Shown: positions 48,669-56,978 of the stretch, piece after piece | How the letters are laid out: every line of letters starts with the position of its first letter | Position numbering within the stretch: position 1 is the first letter of the stretch | From: Candidatus Manganitrophus noduliformans | Lineage (GTDB): Bacteria; Nitrospirota; Nitrospiria; SBBL01; Manganitrophaceae | NCBI RefSeq assembly: GCF_012184425.1 | Contig: NZ_VTOW01000004.1 | Location: 62,001-126,000, forward strand | Reading direction: 5' to 3' | Length of the DNA stretch: 64,000 nucleotides | The notes under the pieces: generated by a model | The model's database searches: none | Seen by the model: only the letters and a program-made list of their open reading frames with translations | What the model was told of the DNA's origin: nothing | Program-made: the position numbers and the translations under genes

Positions 48669-48719
48669 TAGGGGCCGGCATCGGAGGGCCTGATTCCACT
48701 CCGCACAGGCCGGCCTCTA
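48669..48719 (+). other. Structured leader of rpsA
   Basis: Arms TAGGGGCCGGC (48669-48679) and GCCGGCCTCTA (48709-48719) pair at 10 of 11 positions and enclose an inner CGGAG/CTCCG stem. The structure ends 31 nt before the S1 start codon. A second small hairpin (GGCGGCC / GGCCGCC) follows the ispH stop at about 48624-48640. Autoregulation of S1 is known in other bacteria, but this fold has not been matched to a known leader. Confidence 0.5.
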
Positions 48720-48750
48720 AACTCGAAGAAGAGGGGAGAGAATAGTTTTT

Positions 48751-50502
48751 ATGCCAAAAGGAAAAAGAACGGTTTTTGATGCCGATGAGATGCTTGACTC
48801 CGAGAAGAGCCAGGAGCGGATGGAGCTTGAAGCGCTCTATGCCGAGACGTTCAAAAATCTCCAAGAGGGGAGCGTCGTAGAAGGGATCATCCTTTCCATT
48901 CAAGAAGACGGGATCATGGTCGATATCGGATATAAGTCCGAAGGGATGGTCGCCAGACAGGAATTCACCCCCGAAGAGATCGGCAAGCTCAAGGCGGGGG
49001 AGAAGATCCAGATCTACCTTGAAGAGCGGGAAGACTCCGAGGGAAACATCATCCTCTCGAAGGAAAAAGCCGACCGGATGAAGATCTGGAAGGAGATCGA
49101 AGAGGTCTACCAGAAAGACGCCGTGATCGAAGGGAAGGTGATCTCCCGGATCAAGGGGGGGATGATCGTCGATATCGGGGTCAAGGCCTTTTTGCCCGGC
49201 TCTCAAATCGACCTTCGGCCGGTGCGCGATCTGGATCAGCTGATCGGAAAAACCTTCCCGATGAAGATCATCAAGATGAATCATCGCCGCGGCAACATCG
49301 TCGTTTCCCGCCGGGTCTTGTTGGAAGAGTCGCGCGATCGGAAGCGGCAGACGACCCTCTCCTCGCTCCAAGAGGGGCAGGTGGTCGAAGGGGTGGTGAA
49401 GAACATCACCGAATACGGCGCCTTTATCGATCTCGGCGGCATCGACGGTCTACTGCACATCACCGACATGTCGTGGGGCCGGGTCGGCCATCCCTCCGAG
49501 CTCTTCATGGTGGGGGACAAGGTTTCGGTCGTCGTCCTCAAATACGACAAGGAGACCGGTCGGGTCTCGCTCGGCTACAAGCAGAAGATGCCCGATCCCT
49601 GGAGCCATGTCGAGGAGCGGTATCCGGTCGGAACCCGCCTTACCGGCAAGGTGGTCAGCCTCACCGATTACGGCGCTTTCGTCGAGTTGGAACCGGGGGT
49701 CGAGGGGTTGGTCCACATCTCGGAAATGTCGTGGGCGCATGAAGCGAAGCATCCGTCGAAGATCGTTTCGGTCAGCGACCGGGTCAACGCCGTCATCCTC
49801 AACGTCGATCGGAAGGGAAGAAAGATCTCGCTCGGCATGAAGCAGGTCGAGCCGAATCCGTGGAACGTCGTCGAGCAGCGTTATCCGCCCGGGGCGAAGA
49901 TCACCGGCAAGGTCCGCAGCATCACCGATTTCGGCGTCTTTGTCGGGCTGGAAGAGGGGATCGACGGGCTGATCCATATTTCCGATATCTCCTGGACCCG
50001 CCATGTCAAACATCCTTCGGAGGTCTTCAAAAAAGGACAGCCGATTGAAGCGGTCGTCCTGAAGGTCGATCGTGAGAAGGAGCGGATCTCGCTCGGCTTC
50101 AAGCAGCTGACCTCCGATCCATGGGAGACCGATATCCCGCAGAAGTACAGGGTCGGCAGCGGTGTTCGCGGGAAGGTGACCAAAATTACCGATTTCGGCG
50201 TTTTCGTCGAGCTCGAAGAGAATGTGGAAGGCCTGATCCATATCAGCGAATCGGGGGTGGAAGCGCCCGCGCGCGTGGAGGATGTCTTCCACATCGGAAA
50301 CGAGGTCGAGGCGAAAATCATCCGGATCGATACGGCGGAAAGAAAGATCGCCCTCTCCGTTCGAGAGCACCGGCGCGATTCGGACAAGGAAGCGGTCGAC
50401 CGCTTCCATCACACGCAGGGAAAGCTCGATCAATCGATCGGGGCGGTCGCCAGCAAGATCACACGGCGGCAGAAGAACGAAGAAGAGGGAAAAGAGTCGT
50501 AA
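48751..50502 (+). CDS. rpsA: 30S ribosomal protein S1
   Basis: A 583-residue protein with six S1 RNA-binding domains. The first two are degenerate (GIILSIQEDGIMVDIGY, GKVISRIKGGMIVDIG) and bind the ribosome. The last four are canonical (for example GFV/GVF motifs in KITDFGVFVELEENVEGLIHIS). This matches the full-length Gram-negative form that unfolds mRNA at initiation. Confidence 0.96.
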   Translation: MPKGKRTVFDADEMLDSEKSQERMELEALYAETFKNLQEGSVVEGIILSIQEDGIMVDIGYKSEGMVARQEFTPEEIGKLKAGEKIQIYLEEREDSEGNIILSKEKADRMKIWKEIEEVYQKDAVIEGKVISRIKGGMIVDIGVKAFLPGSQIDLRPVRDLDQLIGKTFPMKIIKMNHRRGNIVVSRRVLLEESRDRKRQTTLSSLQEGQVVEGVVKNITEYGAFIDLGGIDGLLHITDMSWGRVGHPSELFMVGDKVSVVVLKYDKETGRVSLGYKQKMPDPWSHVEERYPVGTRLTGKVVSLTDYGAFVELEPGVEGLVHISEMSWAHEAKHPSKIVSVSDRVNAVILNVDRKGRKISLGMKQVEPNPWNVVEQRYPPGAKITGKVRSITDFGVFVGLEEGIDGLIHISDISWTRHVKHPSEVFKKGQPIEAVVLKVDREKERISLGFKQLTSDPWETDIPQKYRVGSGVRGKVTKITDFGVFVELEENVEGLIHISESGVEAPARVEDVFHIGNEVEAKIIRIDTAERKIALSVREHRRDSDKEAVDRFHHTQGKLDQSIGAVASKITRRQKNEEEGKES

Positions 50503-50621
50503 GGTTCCGAACCTTTCCTCTCTTTCCAACCGGTTGAGACGCCGGCGGAGGGCGCAGGCCCTTCCCGCCGGCGGATCGTCCGGAACCCTCCTCGAAAAGC
50601 GCTGCCCATTACCGATATTAA

Positions 50622-51518
50622 ATGATGAATCGAAAATCAATTCTGATTGGCGGAATTTACTTTCTTCTCTTTCTCCTCCTCTTCTTCGCCTTTATGTTCT
50701 GGACCAGCCGTCTGATCGGCGGCGGGCAGGGAGCGGCGTGGGGGGCCGGAGATCGGATCGCCCTCATCCGGATCGAAGGGGTCATCGCCGATTCAAAAAC
50801 CGTGGTCGAAGATCTGCGACGCTACCACCGGGATGACAGCATCAAGGCGATTCTCATTCGAATCGACAGCCCCGGCGGCGCCGTGGTCCCTTCCCAGGAA
50901 ATTTATGATGAGGTGAAGCGGATTCGCGACGCCGGAAAGAAGCGGATCGTCACCTCGATGGGGACGGTCGCCGCTTCCGGCGGTTATTATATCGCCGCCG
51001 CCTCGGAGAAAATCATCGCCAACCCCGGGACCCTCACCGGCAGCATCGGCGTCATCATGGAGCTGGTCAACGTCGAAGGGCTCCTTCAGAAAATCGGCGT
51101 GGAGGGGGTGGTGATCAAGAGCGGGGAGAATAAAGATGTCGGCTCCCCCTTCCGAAAGATGACCGAAGAAGAGCGTGCGTTGCTGAAGAACGTGATGGAT
51201 GATGTCCATGCCCAGTTTATCGAGGCGGTCGCCGAAGGGCGCTCTCTGAAGATCGAGACGGTTCGTCCTTATGCCGACGGGCGAATCTTTACCGGCCGCC
51301 AGGCGAAGGAGATTGGTCTGGTCGATGAGTTGGGGAACCTTCAGGACGCCATCCAGCGCACGGCGGAGCTGGCGGGAATCGAGGGGGAACCTCAGACCGT
51401 GGAGAGGCAGGAGCGGTCAACGCTGTTTGAATTTCTGCAAAACCGGTTTCTGGGAAAGTGGGAGGGGGCTCGCTTCCCGGGCGCTTCGGTCCGTCTGAAC
51501 TATCTTTTCTCCTTATAG
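50622..51518 (+). CDS. sppA: Signal peptide peptidase SppA
   Basis: A 298-residue inner-membrane serine protease with one N-terminal transmembrane helix (ILIGGIYFLLFLLLFFAFMFW). The catalytic serine is S119 in TVAASGGYY and the general-base lysine K171 in GENKDVGSPFR. This is the short, single-domain form. It degrades cleaved signal peptides. An in-frame ATG directly after the first is an alternative start. Confidence 0.94.
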   Translation: MMNRKSILIGGIYFLLFLLLFFAFMFWTSRLIGGGQGAAWGAGDRIALIRIEGVIADSKTVVEDLRRYHRDDSIKAILIRIDSPGGAVVPSQEIYDEVKRIRDAGKKRIVTSMGTVAASGGYYIAAASEKIIANPGTLTGSIGVIMELVNVEGLLQKIGVEGVVIKSGENKDVGSPFRKMTEEERALLKNVMDDVHAQFIEAVAEGRSLKIETVRPYADGRIFTGRQAKEIGLVDELGNLQDAIQRTAELAGIEGEPQTVERQERSTLFEFLQNRFLGKWEGARFPGASVRLNYLFSL

Positions 51519-51587
51519 TCGCCATTCGGCGGTCCGAGCGATTCAGAGAGCCTGACATCAAGGAACGATCCAGTCCATGGGGGGATG

Positions 51588-51869
51588 ATGACCAAAGCAG
51601 AACTGATCGAAAAAGTGGCGGAACACTACACCGTCCTGACCAAACGCCAGACGGAGATCCTGGTGAATACCTTCTTTGACAGCATCAAAGAGGCGCTGGC
51701 CAAGGGGGACAAGATCGAGATCCGGGGGTTCGGCAGCTTCCGGCTCCGGCACCGGAGAATGCGCGAGGGGCGAAACCCGAAGACCGGCGCGTTGGTCTCG
51801 GTCCCCGAGAAGAAGGTCCCCTTCTTCAAGGCCGGGAAAGAGCTGAAGGAATTGGTCGATCGGGGATAA
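51588..51869 (+). CDS. ihfB: Integration host factor, beta-type subunit
   Basis: A 93-residue DNA-bending protein of the HU/IHF family. The core IEIRGFGSFRLRHRRMREGR and the DNA-arm segment NPKTGALVSVPEKKVPFFKAGKELKELV match the IHF-beta type. An adjacent in-frame ATG (51585) is also possible. It follows sppA and rpsA, as ihfB follows rpsA in Proteobacteria. Confidence 0.92.
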   Translation: MTKAELIEKVAEHYTVLTKRQTEILVNTFFDSIKEALAKGDKIEIRGFGSFRLRHRRMREGRNPKTGALVSVPEKKVPFFKAGKELKELVDRG

Positions 51870-51960
51870 CCGGCTTTCCGTTCTGCGAGACCTGATCCTC
51901 TCTTCATGGACCATCCCCGACTTCTCCTTGTCTCTTTTCTCTAGACTCTATTATTGAATC

Positions 51961-52965
51961 CTATCCGCAAGACTGCGCAGCGATTCCGGCGCCGGTGGTA
52001 TCGATGATTCCGGCGCCGTTGTCGACGGCGTCGATGTCGTTCGGATCGAGATGATCCCACAAGTTATTCCGGGCGAAGATGGCGCTATCATCGTTGTTGA
52101 TCAGATCAGCGGTGCCGTTGCAGCTTAAAGTATTCGCGCCGTCGCTCCTTCCCCCGCCTCCGAGATCGGGGTTCGATTGTCCGTCGATCACCACCCCTCC
52201 TCCCGGATTGCCCGTCACCTGGTTTTGAAGGAGCGCCGGACCGGCGTCCGAGATCAAAACGCCGATCCCCGGATCTCCCGTGTTGCTCTGGATCGTATTC
52301 TGTTCGAGCCGACTTGAATCCCCCAACATCGATTGAATCCCGATCGTATTCCCGCTGAAGGTATTGTTCGAGATGGAGACGTTGCTCGAAATGAGCAGCG
52401 CGCCGGTCTCGTTGTTGGTGAACTGAACGTGGCTGATCTCTCCATTGACCCCCTCCGCGACCACGCCGACCTCTCCGTCGCTTCGAACGGTCAACCGGGA
52501 AATGGCCGCCCCCTCGGTGAGGATCATCGCCGCCCGGAAAGCGCCGGCGGACGCGCTGGTGTGGGTGCCGCTTCCCTGAATCACCGTTCCCTGGGCTGCG
52601 CCGGCCGGCTCCCCGACGAGCGAGACCCCTTCTTTGATCCGAAGGGGGAAGCGCTCGCCGGGATCGGTCGGAAGGCCGCTGCTGCCGGGCCGATAGGTCC
52701 CCGCCGCCACCTGAACGGTGTCTCCTTCGTCTGCGGCATTGAGCGCGTGTGTAATCGTTGCGAAGGGGGCGTCGGCGGTGCCGGGCTGGAGGTCGCTTCC
52801 CCCCTGAGAAGAGGGAGCGACGAAGTAGGTCCGGGGGATGCGGATCGATTGGTCTCCGCCGCCGTCCGGGCAGGCGGTGAGAAGGAGGGAGAAAAAGAGG
52901 AGCGGGAGAACGAAGAGGAAGTTTAAGAAAGTTTTGCGGAGAGCGTTTCGATGAGGGTCGATAAT
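51961..52965 (-). CDS. Right-handed beta-helix lipoprotein with probable ATT start
   Basis: The frame contains no ATG, GTG or TTG before 52710, yet it stays open upstream. There it encodes a classical lipoprotein signal peptide (RKTFLNFLFVLPLLFFSLLL, then lipobox LTAC). The best start is ATT at 52965, five bases after AGGAGGAG (52978-52971), inside the end of hisS. This gives 334 residues. After the lipobox comes a DUF1565-like region (TYFVAPSSQGGSDLQPGTAD, PFATITHALNAA, GDTVQVAAGTY). Parallel beta-helix repeats follow (NNETGALLISSNVSISNNTF, GNTIGIQS). It is probably an outer-membrane-anchored, carbohydrate- or surface-associated protein. If ATT is not used, translation would start at GTG 52710 and lose the signal. 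Confidence 0.72.
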   Translation of the reverse strand: MIDPHRNALRKTFLNFLFVLPLLFFSLLLTACPDGGGDQSIRIPRTYFVAPSSQGGSDLQPGTADAPFATITHALNAADEGDTVQVAAGTYRPGSSGLPTDPGERFPLRIKEGVSLVGEPAGAAQGTVIQGSGTHTSASAGAFRAAMILTEGAAISRLTVRSDGEVGVVAEGVNGEISHVQFTNNETGALLISSNVSISNNTFSGNTIGIQSMLGDSSRLEQNTIQSNTGDPGIGVLISDAGPALLQNQVTGNPGGGVVIDGQSNPDLGGGGRSDGANTLSCNGTADLINNDDSAIFARNNLWDHLDPNDIDAVDNGAGIIDTTGAGIAAQSCG

Positions 52966-54179
52966 GGGATCTCCTCCTGCGCCTTGGTCGACATGTTCCG
53001 CAGAATCGCTTTTCCCTGCGTCATTTCGTTTTCGCCGACAATCAAGACATACGCCGCCCCCAACCGGTCGGCCCGTTTCATCTGGCTCTTCAGGCCGATC
53101 GCGTCGTTCCCCATCTCGCTCCGGATATTCTTTCGGCGCAGCGCCAGAAGAAGCGGGAAAAGCGCCGCGCCGGCCGCCTTTCCCAACGGGGCGAGAAAAA
53201 GCCGGAGGCGCGAAGTGGGGACCAAGGCCGGATCGATCAACTGGACCAGCCGCTCCACCCCGATGGCGAAACCGATGGCCGGCGTCGGCGGTCCGCCGAG
53301 CGCCTCCACCAGGCCGTCGTAACGGCCTCCGGCGGCGACCGCGTTCTGTGCGCCGAGTTTATTGGTCGTCAGCTCGAAGGCGGTTTTGGTATAGTAGTCG
53401 AGTCCCCGCACCAGATGCGGCTGGATTTGGTAAGGGATGGCAAGTTGATAGAGCCCTTCCCGGACTGCTTTAAAGTGCTCCCGGCATTCGGCGCAGAGGT
53501 GGTCAATGGGAGAAGGAGCGTTCCGGGCGATGGCCTTGCAAGCCTCCTTTTTACAATCGAGGATGCGGAGCGGATTGGTCTTAAAGCGCCGCCGGCAATC
53601 TTCGCAGAGCTCCGGAAGATACTTCTCGAAATAAGATTGCAATGCGGCGCGATAGGTCGGCCGGCAGGCCGGGCAGCCGAGGGAGTTGATCTCCAGCGTC
53701 AGATCGGTCACCTGCATCCGCTCGAAGAAGCGGGTCAGCAGCGAGAGGAGCTCCACATCTTGGCGCGGATCGAGATCGCCGATGATCTCCGCTCCGATCT
53801 GGTGAAACTGGCGGAGGCGGCCCGCTTGAGGCCGCTCGTGCCGGAACATGGGGCCGATGTAGTAGAGCTTCGAGAGGGGAATTTTTTCGCTGAGGTGATG
53901 CTCCAGATAAGCGCGGACAACTGAAGCGGTCCCTTCGGGACGGAGGGTGACTTTCTTTCCGTCCCAATCTTGGAAGGTGTACATCTCTTTTTCGACGATG
54001 TCGGTCGCTTCGCCGATGCTTCGGGTGAAGAGTTCCGTGTTTTCGAGAATAGGGGTCCGGATGTGGGAGAAGCCGAAGACATTGAAGGTTTCGTGCGCGG
54101 TCGATTCAACCCAGAGCCAGCGGTCGGACTCTTCTGGGAGAATATCTTTGAAGCCTCTTAATGATGTGAATTTTGACAT
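52923..54179 (-). CDS. hisS: Histidine-tRNA ligase
   Basis: A 418-residue class II synthetase. Motif 1 region, motif 2 (YYIGPMFRHERPQAGRLRQF), the histidine-binding loops VRGLDYYTKTAFE and AAGGRYDGL, and the C-terminal anticodon-binding domain are all visible. An insertion region with CxxC-like cysteine pairs (GCPACRP, CEDCRRR) resembles forms found in several deep-branching phyla. Its last 43 bases overlap the start region of the downstream lipoprotein. Confidence 0.96.
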   Translation of the reverse strand: MSKFTSLRGFKDILPEESDRWLWVESTAHETFNVFGFSHIRTPILENTELFTRSIGEATDIVEKEMYTFQDWDGKKVTLRPEGTASVVRAYLEHHLSEKIPLSKLYYIGPMFRHERPQAGRLRQFHQIGAEIIGDLDPRQDVELLSLLTRFFERMQVTDLTLEINSLGCPACRPTYRAALQSYFEKYLPELCEDCRRRFKTNPLRILDCKKEACKAIARNAPSPIDHLCAECREHFKAVREGLYQLAIPYQIQPHLVRGLDYYTKTAFELTTNKLGAQNAVAAGGRYDGLVEALGGPPTPAIGFAIGVERLVQLIDPALVPTSRLRLFLAPLGKAAGAALFPLLLALRRKNIRSEMGNDAIGLKSQMKRADRLGAAYVLIVGENEMTQGKAILRNMSTKAQEEIPLSTLIETLSAKLS

Positions 54180-54205
54180 TCGAACGATCCCTAAAACTAA
54201 GGGAC

Positions 54206-54234
54206 ACTATAACGTTGAGGCCTTTTGAAGTCAA
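54206..54234 (-). promoter_or_regulatory. Promoter of hisS
   Basis: On the minus strand, TTGACT (54234-54229), a 17-nt spacer and TATAGT (54211-54206), 27 nt before the hisS start. Confidence 0.7.
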
Positions 54235-54275
54235 GGAGAAGCGCGGAGTTGTGCCATTCGTAATTGTAATTTTTC

Positions 54276-54304
54276 TTGCCTCCTTAAGAAAGGAGCGCTA
54301 TACT
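54276..54304 (+). promoter_or_regulatory. Promoter of the Crp-family gene
   Basis: TTGCCT (54276-54281), a 17-nt spacer and TATACT (54299-54304), divergent from the hisS promoter. Confidence 0.65.
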
Positions 54305-54350
54305 ACGCTTCGGCATTTTTCCTTCCATGTTTTACCCGGAGTGTCGACGT

Positions 54351-55040
54351 ATGACGGATGATCGGCAGCTCGTGCTGCGGCATGTTCCTTTTTTTCAGGA
54401 TCTCTCTGTGGAGGAGCTCGCGAAGCTGGCCCCTCTGCTCAGGGAGGCGAGTTATCGGAAAAATGAGGTTCTCTTTCGAACGAACGATCCGGGGAACACC
54501 CTTTTTATCTTACGCTCGGGGCGGGTCAAGGTCACCTTGACCGACCGGCACGGGCGGGAGGTGATCCTTCGGGTCTTGCAGCCGGGGGAGATTTTCGGCG
54601 AGATGGCGGTGCTGGATGGATATCCCCGCTCCGCGACAGTCACCGCCTTGGAGAAGAGCTACGCCTCCACCCTCGACCGCGACTCGTTTCTTCGGTTCAT
54701 TCAGAGTCATCCCCAGTGGTCTCTCAAGATGCTCTCGACCATGAGCCGCCGGCTCCGGAAAGCGAACGAGCGGATCAGCTCCGCCATCCTCTCGGACGCC
54801 CACGGCAAGGTGAGCCGGGTCCTCCTCGACCTGATTCCCGAAGGGGAGTGGGAGGGGAAGCGGGAGGGAATCCGGGTGCGGCTGTCGCTGACCCGGCAGC
54901 AGTTGGCGGCGATGGCCGGCGTCACGCGCGAGACCTTCATCCGGGTTCTGAAAGAGTTCGAGCGCGCCGGATCGATCCGGACCGAGGGAAAAGAGATCAT
55001 CATCCTCAAGCAGGCCGACCTCAGCCGCGAGATTTTCTAG
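54351..55040 (+). CDS. Crp/Fnr family transcriptional regulator
   Basis: A 229-residue regulator. The N-terminal cyclic-nucleotide-binding-like domain contains GNTLFILRSGRVKV and PGEIFGEMAVLDGYPRSATV, and a helix-turn-helix ends the protein (LTRQQLAAMAGVTRETFIRVLKEFERAG). The GEM...RSA stretch resembles true Crp effector sites. There are no cysteines of the FNR iron-sulfur type. ATG 54351 is preferred over the upstream in-frame ATG at 54327. The regulon is unknown. Confidence 0.92.
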   Translation: MTDDRQLVLRHVPFFQDLSVEELAKLAPLLREASYRKNEVLFRTNDPGNTLFILRSGRVKVTLTDRHGREVILRVLQPGEIFGEMAVLDGYPRSATVTALEKSYASTLDRDSFLRFIQSHPQWSLKMLSTMSRRLRKANERISSAILSDAHGKVSRVLLDLIPEGEWEGKREGIRVRLSLTRQQLAAMAGVTRETFIRVLKEFERAGSIRTEGKEIIILKQADLSREIF

Positions 55041-55170
55041 TTTCCCGCGAAGGACCCGGAATGACAAAAACCCCTAGTCTAAGTCTCTCCCATTTTTAGA
55101 TGGACAGAAGAACCCCCTCCTTCTAGAATAGAAAAGCTTCATCCGGTTTTCACTTGCTTGTAATAGGAAT

Positions 55171-56829
55171 TTGTTTTTGGTTTTGCAGGTTCGTTCCCGA
55201 TTTTTGTTTTTCCTCTCGGTTTTCCTCGCGTTTCTTCCTCTTGAGGGTTGTTCGAGTTCGACTCCCCGCTCGGCCGAAACCGCTCCCATAGCGGGGGCGC
55301 CGCCGGCGGGCGCTGCTCCCCCTCCGGCTCAAGTCCAAACTCCACAGCTAAAGCAGACGCTGGCGGGCGGCGGCGAAGGCTGGCTCGGCTCTCCCGCGGC
55401 GGCCGATCTCGACGGCGACGGTCGGATGGAGATCATCGCGCCGCGCGGCGGTTTTCTTTTTGTCTGGCATGCCGATGGGACCCTCTTTTGGAAGGCGGCG
55501 TACGGCTTCTCGGCGGAGACGAGCCCGGCGACGATCAGCGGCCGGATCTGGGGACCACCGGTTGTCGCCGACCTCGACGGCGACGGGAAACTAGAAATCG
55601 CCGCCGGCAGCCACAAGGAGACCCTCTCGGTCTGGAGCTGGGACGGGAAGATGAAAGCCGGTTGGCCGAAGATCGTCGGAGGGGAGGCGGGGTCGGCCGA
55701 TCGGGAGATCCGGTCGCTCGCGGCCGGCCCCCTCGGCAACGGCAAATCGGTCCTGCTGGCGTCGCGGACCCGAACGACGAAGGTCCCGGTGGCCTTTCTG
55801 CTCGATTCTCAAGGGACGGTTCTCCCCGGCTGGCCGCAGCTTGCCGCGTCGGGAGGGTGCGTCCTTCTTCCCGCCCAAGATGCAAATTGTTTTGAGGCGG
55901 GGACCTACAATCAAAACGTGGGGCTCGCCGATCTCGACGGGGACGGGAAAACCGATGCAATCATCGGCTACGACAACGCCTATGTCGGCCTCTTCCATAT
56001 GAGCGGCGTTCCCTTCGGAACCCCTTTTCTCAATCGGCCCTTCTTCCCCGGTGTTCCCGCCTTCCACGATCCGGCGTTGGCGATCCAGGGGTTCGGGCCG
56101 GACGGAGAAGACCGAAGCGAGTTCACCGACTCCCCCCCGGTCGTCGCCGACCTCGACGGCGACGGCGCCCGCGAGCTGATCCTGGTGGGGGATCATGAAC
56201 GGGCCGGGATCACCACGCTTTTGGGAAATTCCCTCTTCGTCTTCCGTCCCGACGCCACCCGTTTTCCCGGTTTCGAGCGGCCGTTTGAGACGAGGGGCCA
56301 TCATTCCCCGCGGGTGACCGAGGACCCCGGCGGGAACATCGTCGATGTCACCCCCGCGCCGGCCGTCGCCGACCTCGACGGCGACGGGAAGAAAGAGATC
56401 GTCTTTCCCGCCTATGACGGCGTGTTGTATGCGGTCCATTCCGACGGGCAGCTCTTCTGGACCTTTTCGTTTGCGGATTTGGGAGCCCGGTTTGCTTCGG
56501 AGCCGGTCGTGGCCGATCTGAACAACGACGGGATCCCGGAAGTTCTCTTTGCCACCTATGAGACCGAGGGAGAGAAGGGGGCTTTGGTGATTCTGAATCA
56601 TCTCGGCGCGGAGATGACGAAGGTTCCCCTCCCGGGCCGCGGCGCCATGGCTGCGCCGACGCTCGCCGATCTCGACGGCGACGGGGAGTTGGAAGCGATC
56701 GTCAGCCTCAAAGATGTTTCATCCCGAGGCGGGGTGCAGATCTATGCGCTCCCCGGCTCGAAAGCAAACCAAGTCCTCTGGCCGACCGGTCGCGGGAATT
56801 TTCTCCGGAACGGGGAAGCGACCGACTGA
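55171..56829 (+). CDS. FG-GAP beta-propeller lipoprotein
   Basis: A 552-residue lipoprotein: signal peptide with lipobox LEGC near residue 27, then an Ala/Pro-rich linker, then an integrin-like FG-GAP domain. Seven copies of the calcium-binding loop ADLDGDG (one reads ADLNNDG) are spaced along the protein, as expected for a seven-bladed propeller. The start is taken as TTG 55171; other TTG codons follow closely. It is probably anchored to the outer or inner membrane and binds calcium. Partners are unknown. Confidence 0.82.
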   Translation: MFLVLQVRSRFLFFLSVFLAFLPLEGCSSSTPRSAETAPIAGAPPAGAAPPPAQVQTPQLKQTLAGGGEGWLGSPAAADLDGDGRMEIIAPRGGFLFVWHADGTLFWKAAYGFSAETSPATISGRIWGPPVVADLDGDGKLEIAAGSHKETLSVWSWDGKMKAGWPKIVGGEAGSADREIRSLAAGPLGNGKSVLLASRTRTTKVPVAFLLDSQGTVLPGWPQLAASGGCVLLPAQDANCFEAGTYNQNVGLADLDGDGKTDAIIGYDNAYVGLFHMSGVPFGTPFLNRPFFPGVPAFHDPALAIQGFGPDGEDRSEFTDSPPVVADLDGDGARELILVGDHERAGITTLLGNSLFVFRPDATRFPGFERPFETRGHHSPRVTEDPGGNIVDVTPAPAVADLDGDGKKEIVFPAYDGVLYAVHSDGQLFWTFSFADLGARFASEPVVADLNNDGIPEVLFATYETEGEKGALVILNHLGAEMTKVPLPGRGAMAAPTLADLDGDGELEAIVSLKDVSSRGGVQIYALPGSKANQVLWPTGRGNFLRNGEATD

Positions 56830-56903
56830 TTTCGCATCACTCGACAGTTGACAGAGCGCCCCCGTCTGCGATAAGATTCCTTCACCTTTTTTGCCTCTCA
56901 CAA

Positions 56904-56978
56904 GCGGGAATAGCTCAGCGGTAGAGCATCGCCTTGCCAAGGCGAGGGTCGCGGGTTCAAATCCCGTTTCCCGCTCCA
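56904..56978 (+). tRNA. tRNA-Gly (anticodon GCC)
   Basis: A full cloverleaf can be drawn: acceptor GCGGGAA/TTCCCGC, D arm GCTC/GAGC, anticodon stem TCGCC/GGCGA with loop TTGCCAA, and a T arm with TTCAAAT. The CCA end is encoded. An integrase gene runs into its 3' half from the other strand, marking it as an integration site. Confidence 0.97.

Noticed and set aside
55041-55080. Half of a dispersed repeat (CCCGCGAAGGACCCGGAATG)
   Set aside because: It resembles one arm of known intergenic repeats, but no partner arm was found nearby.
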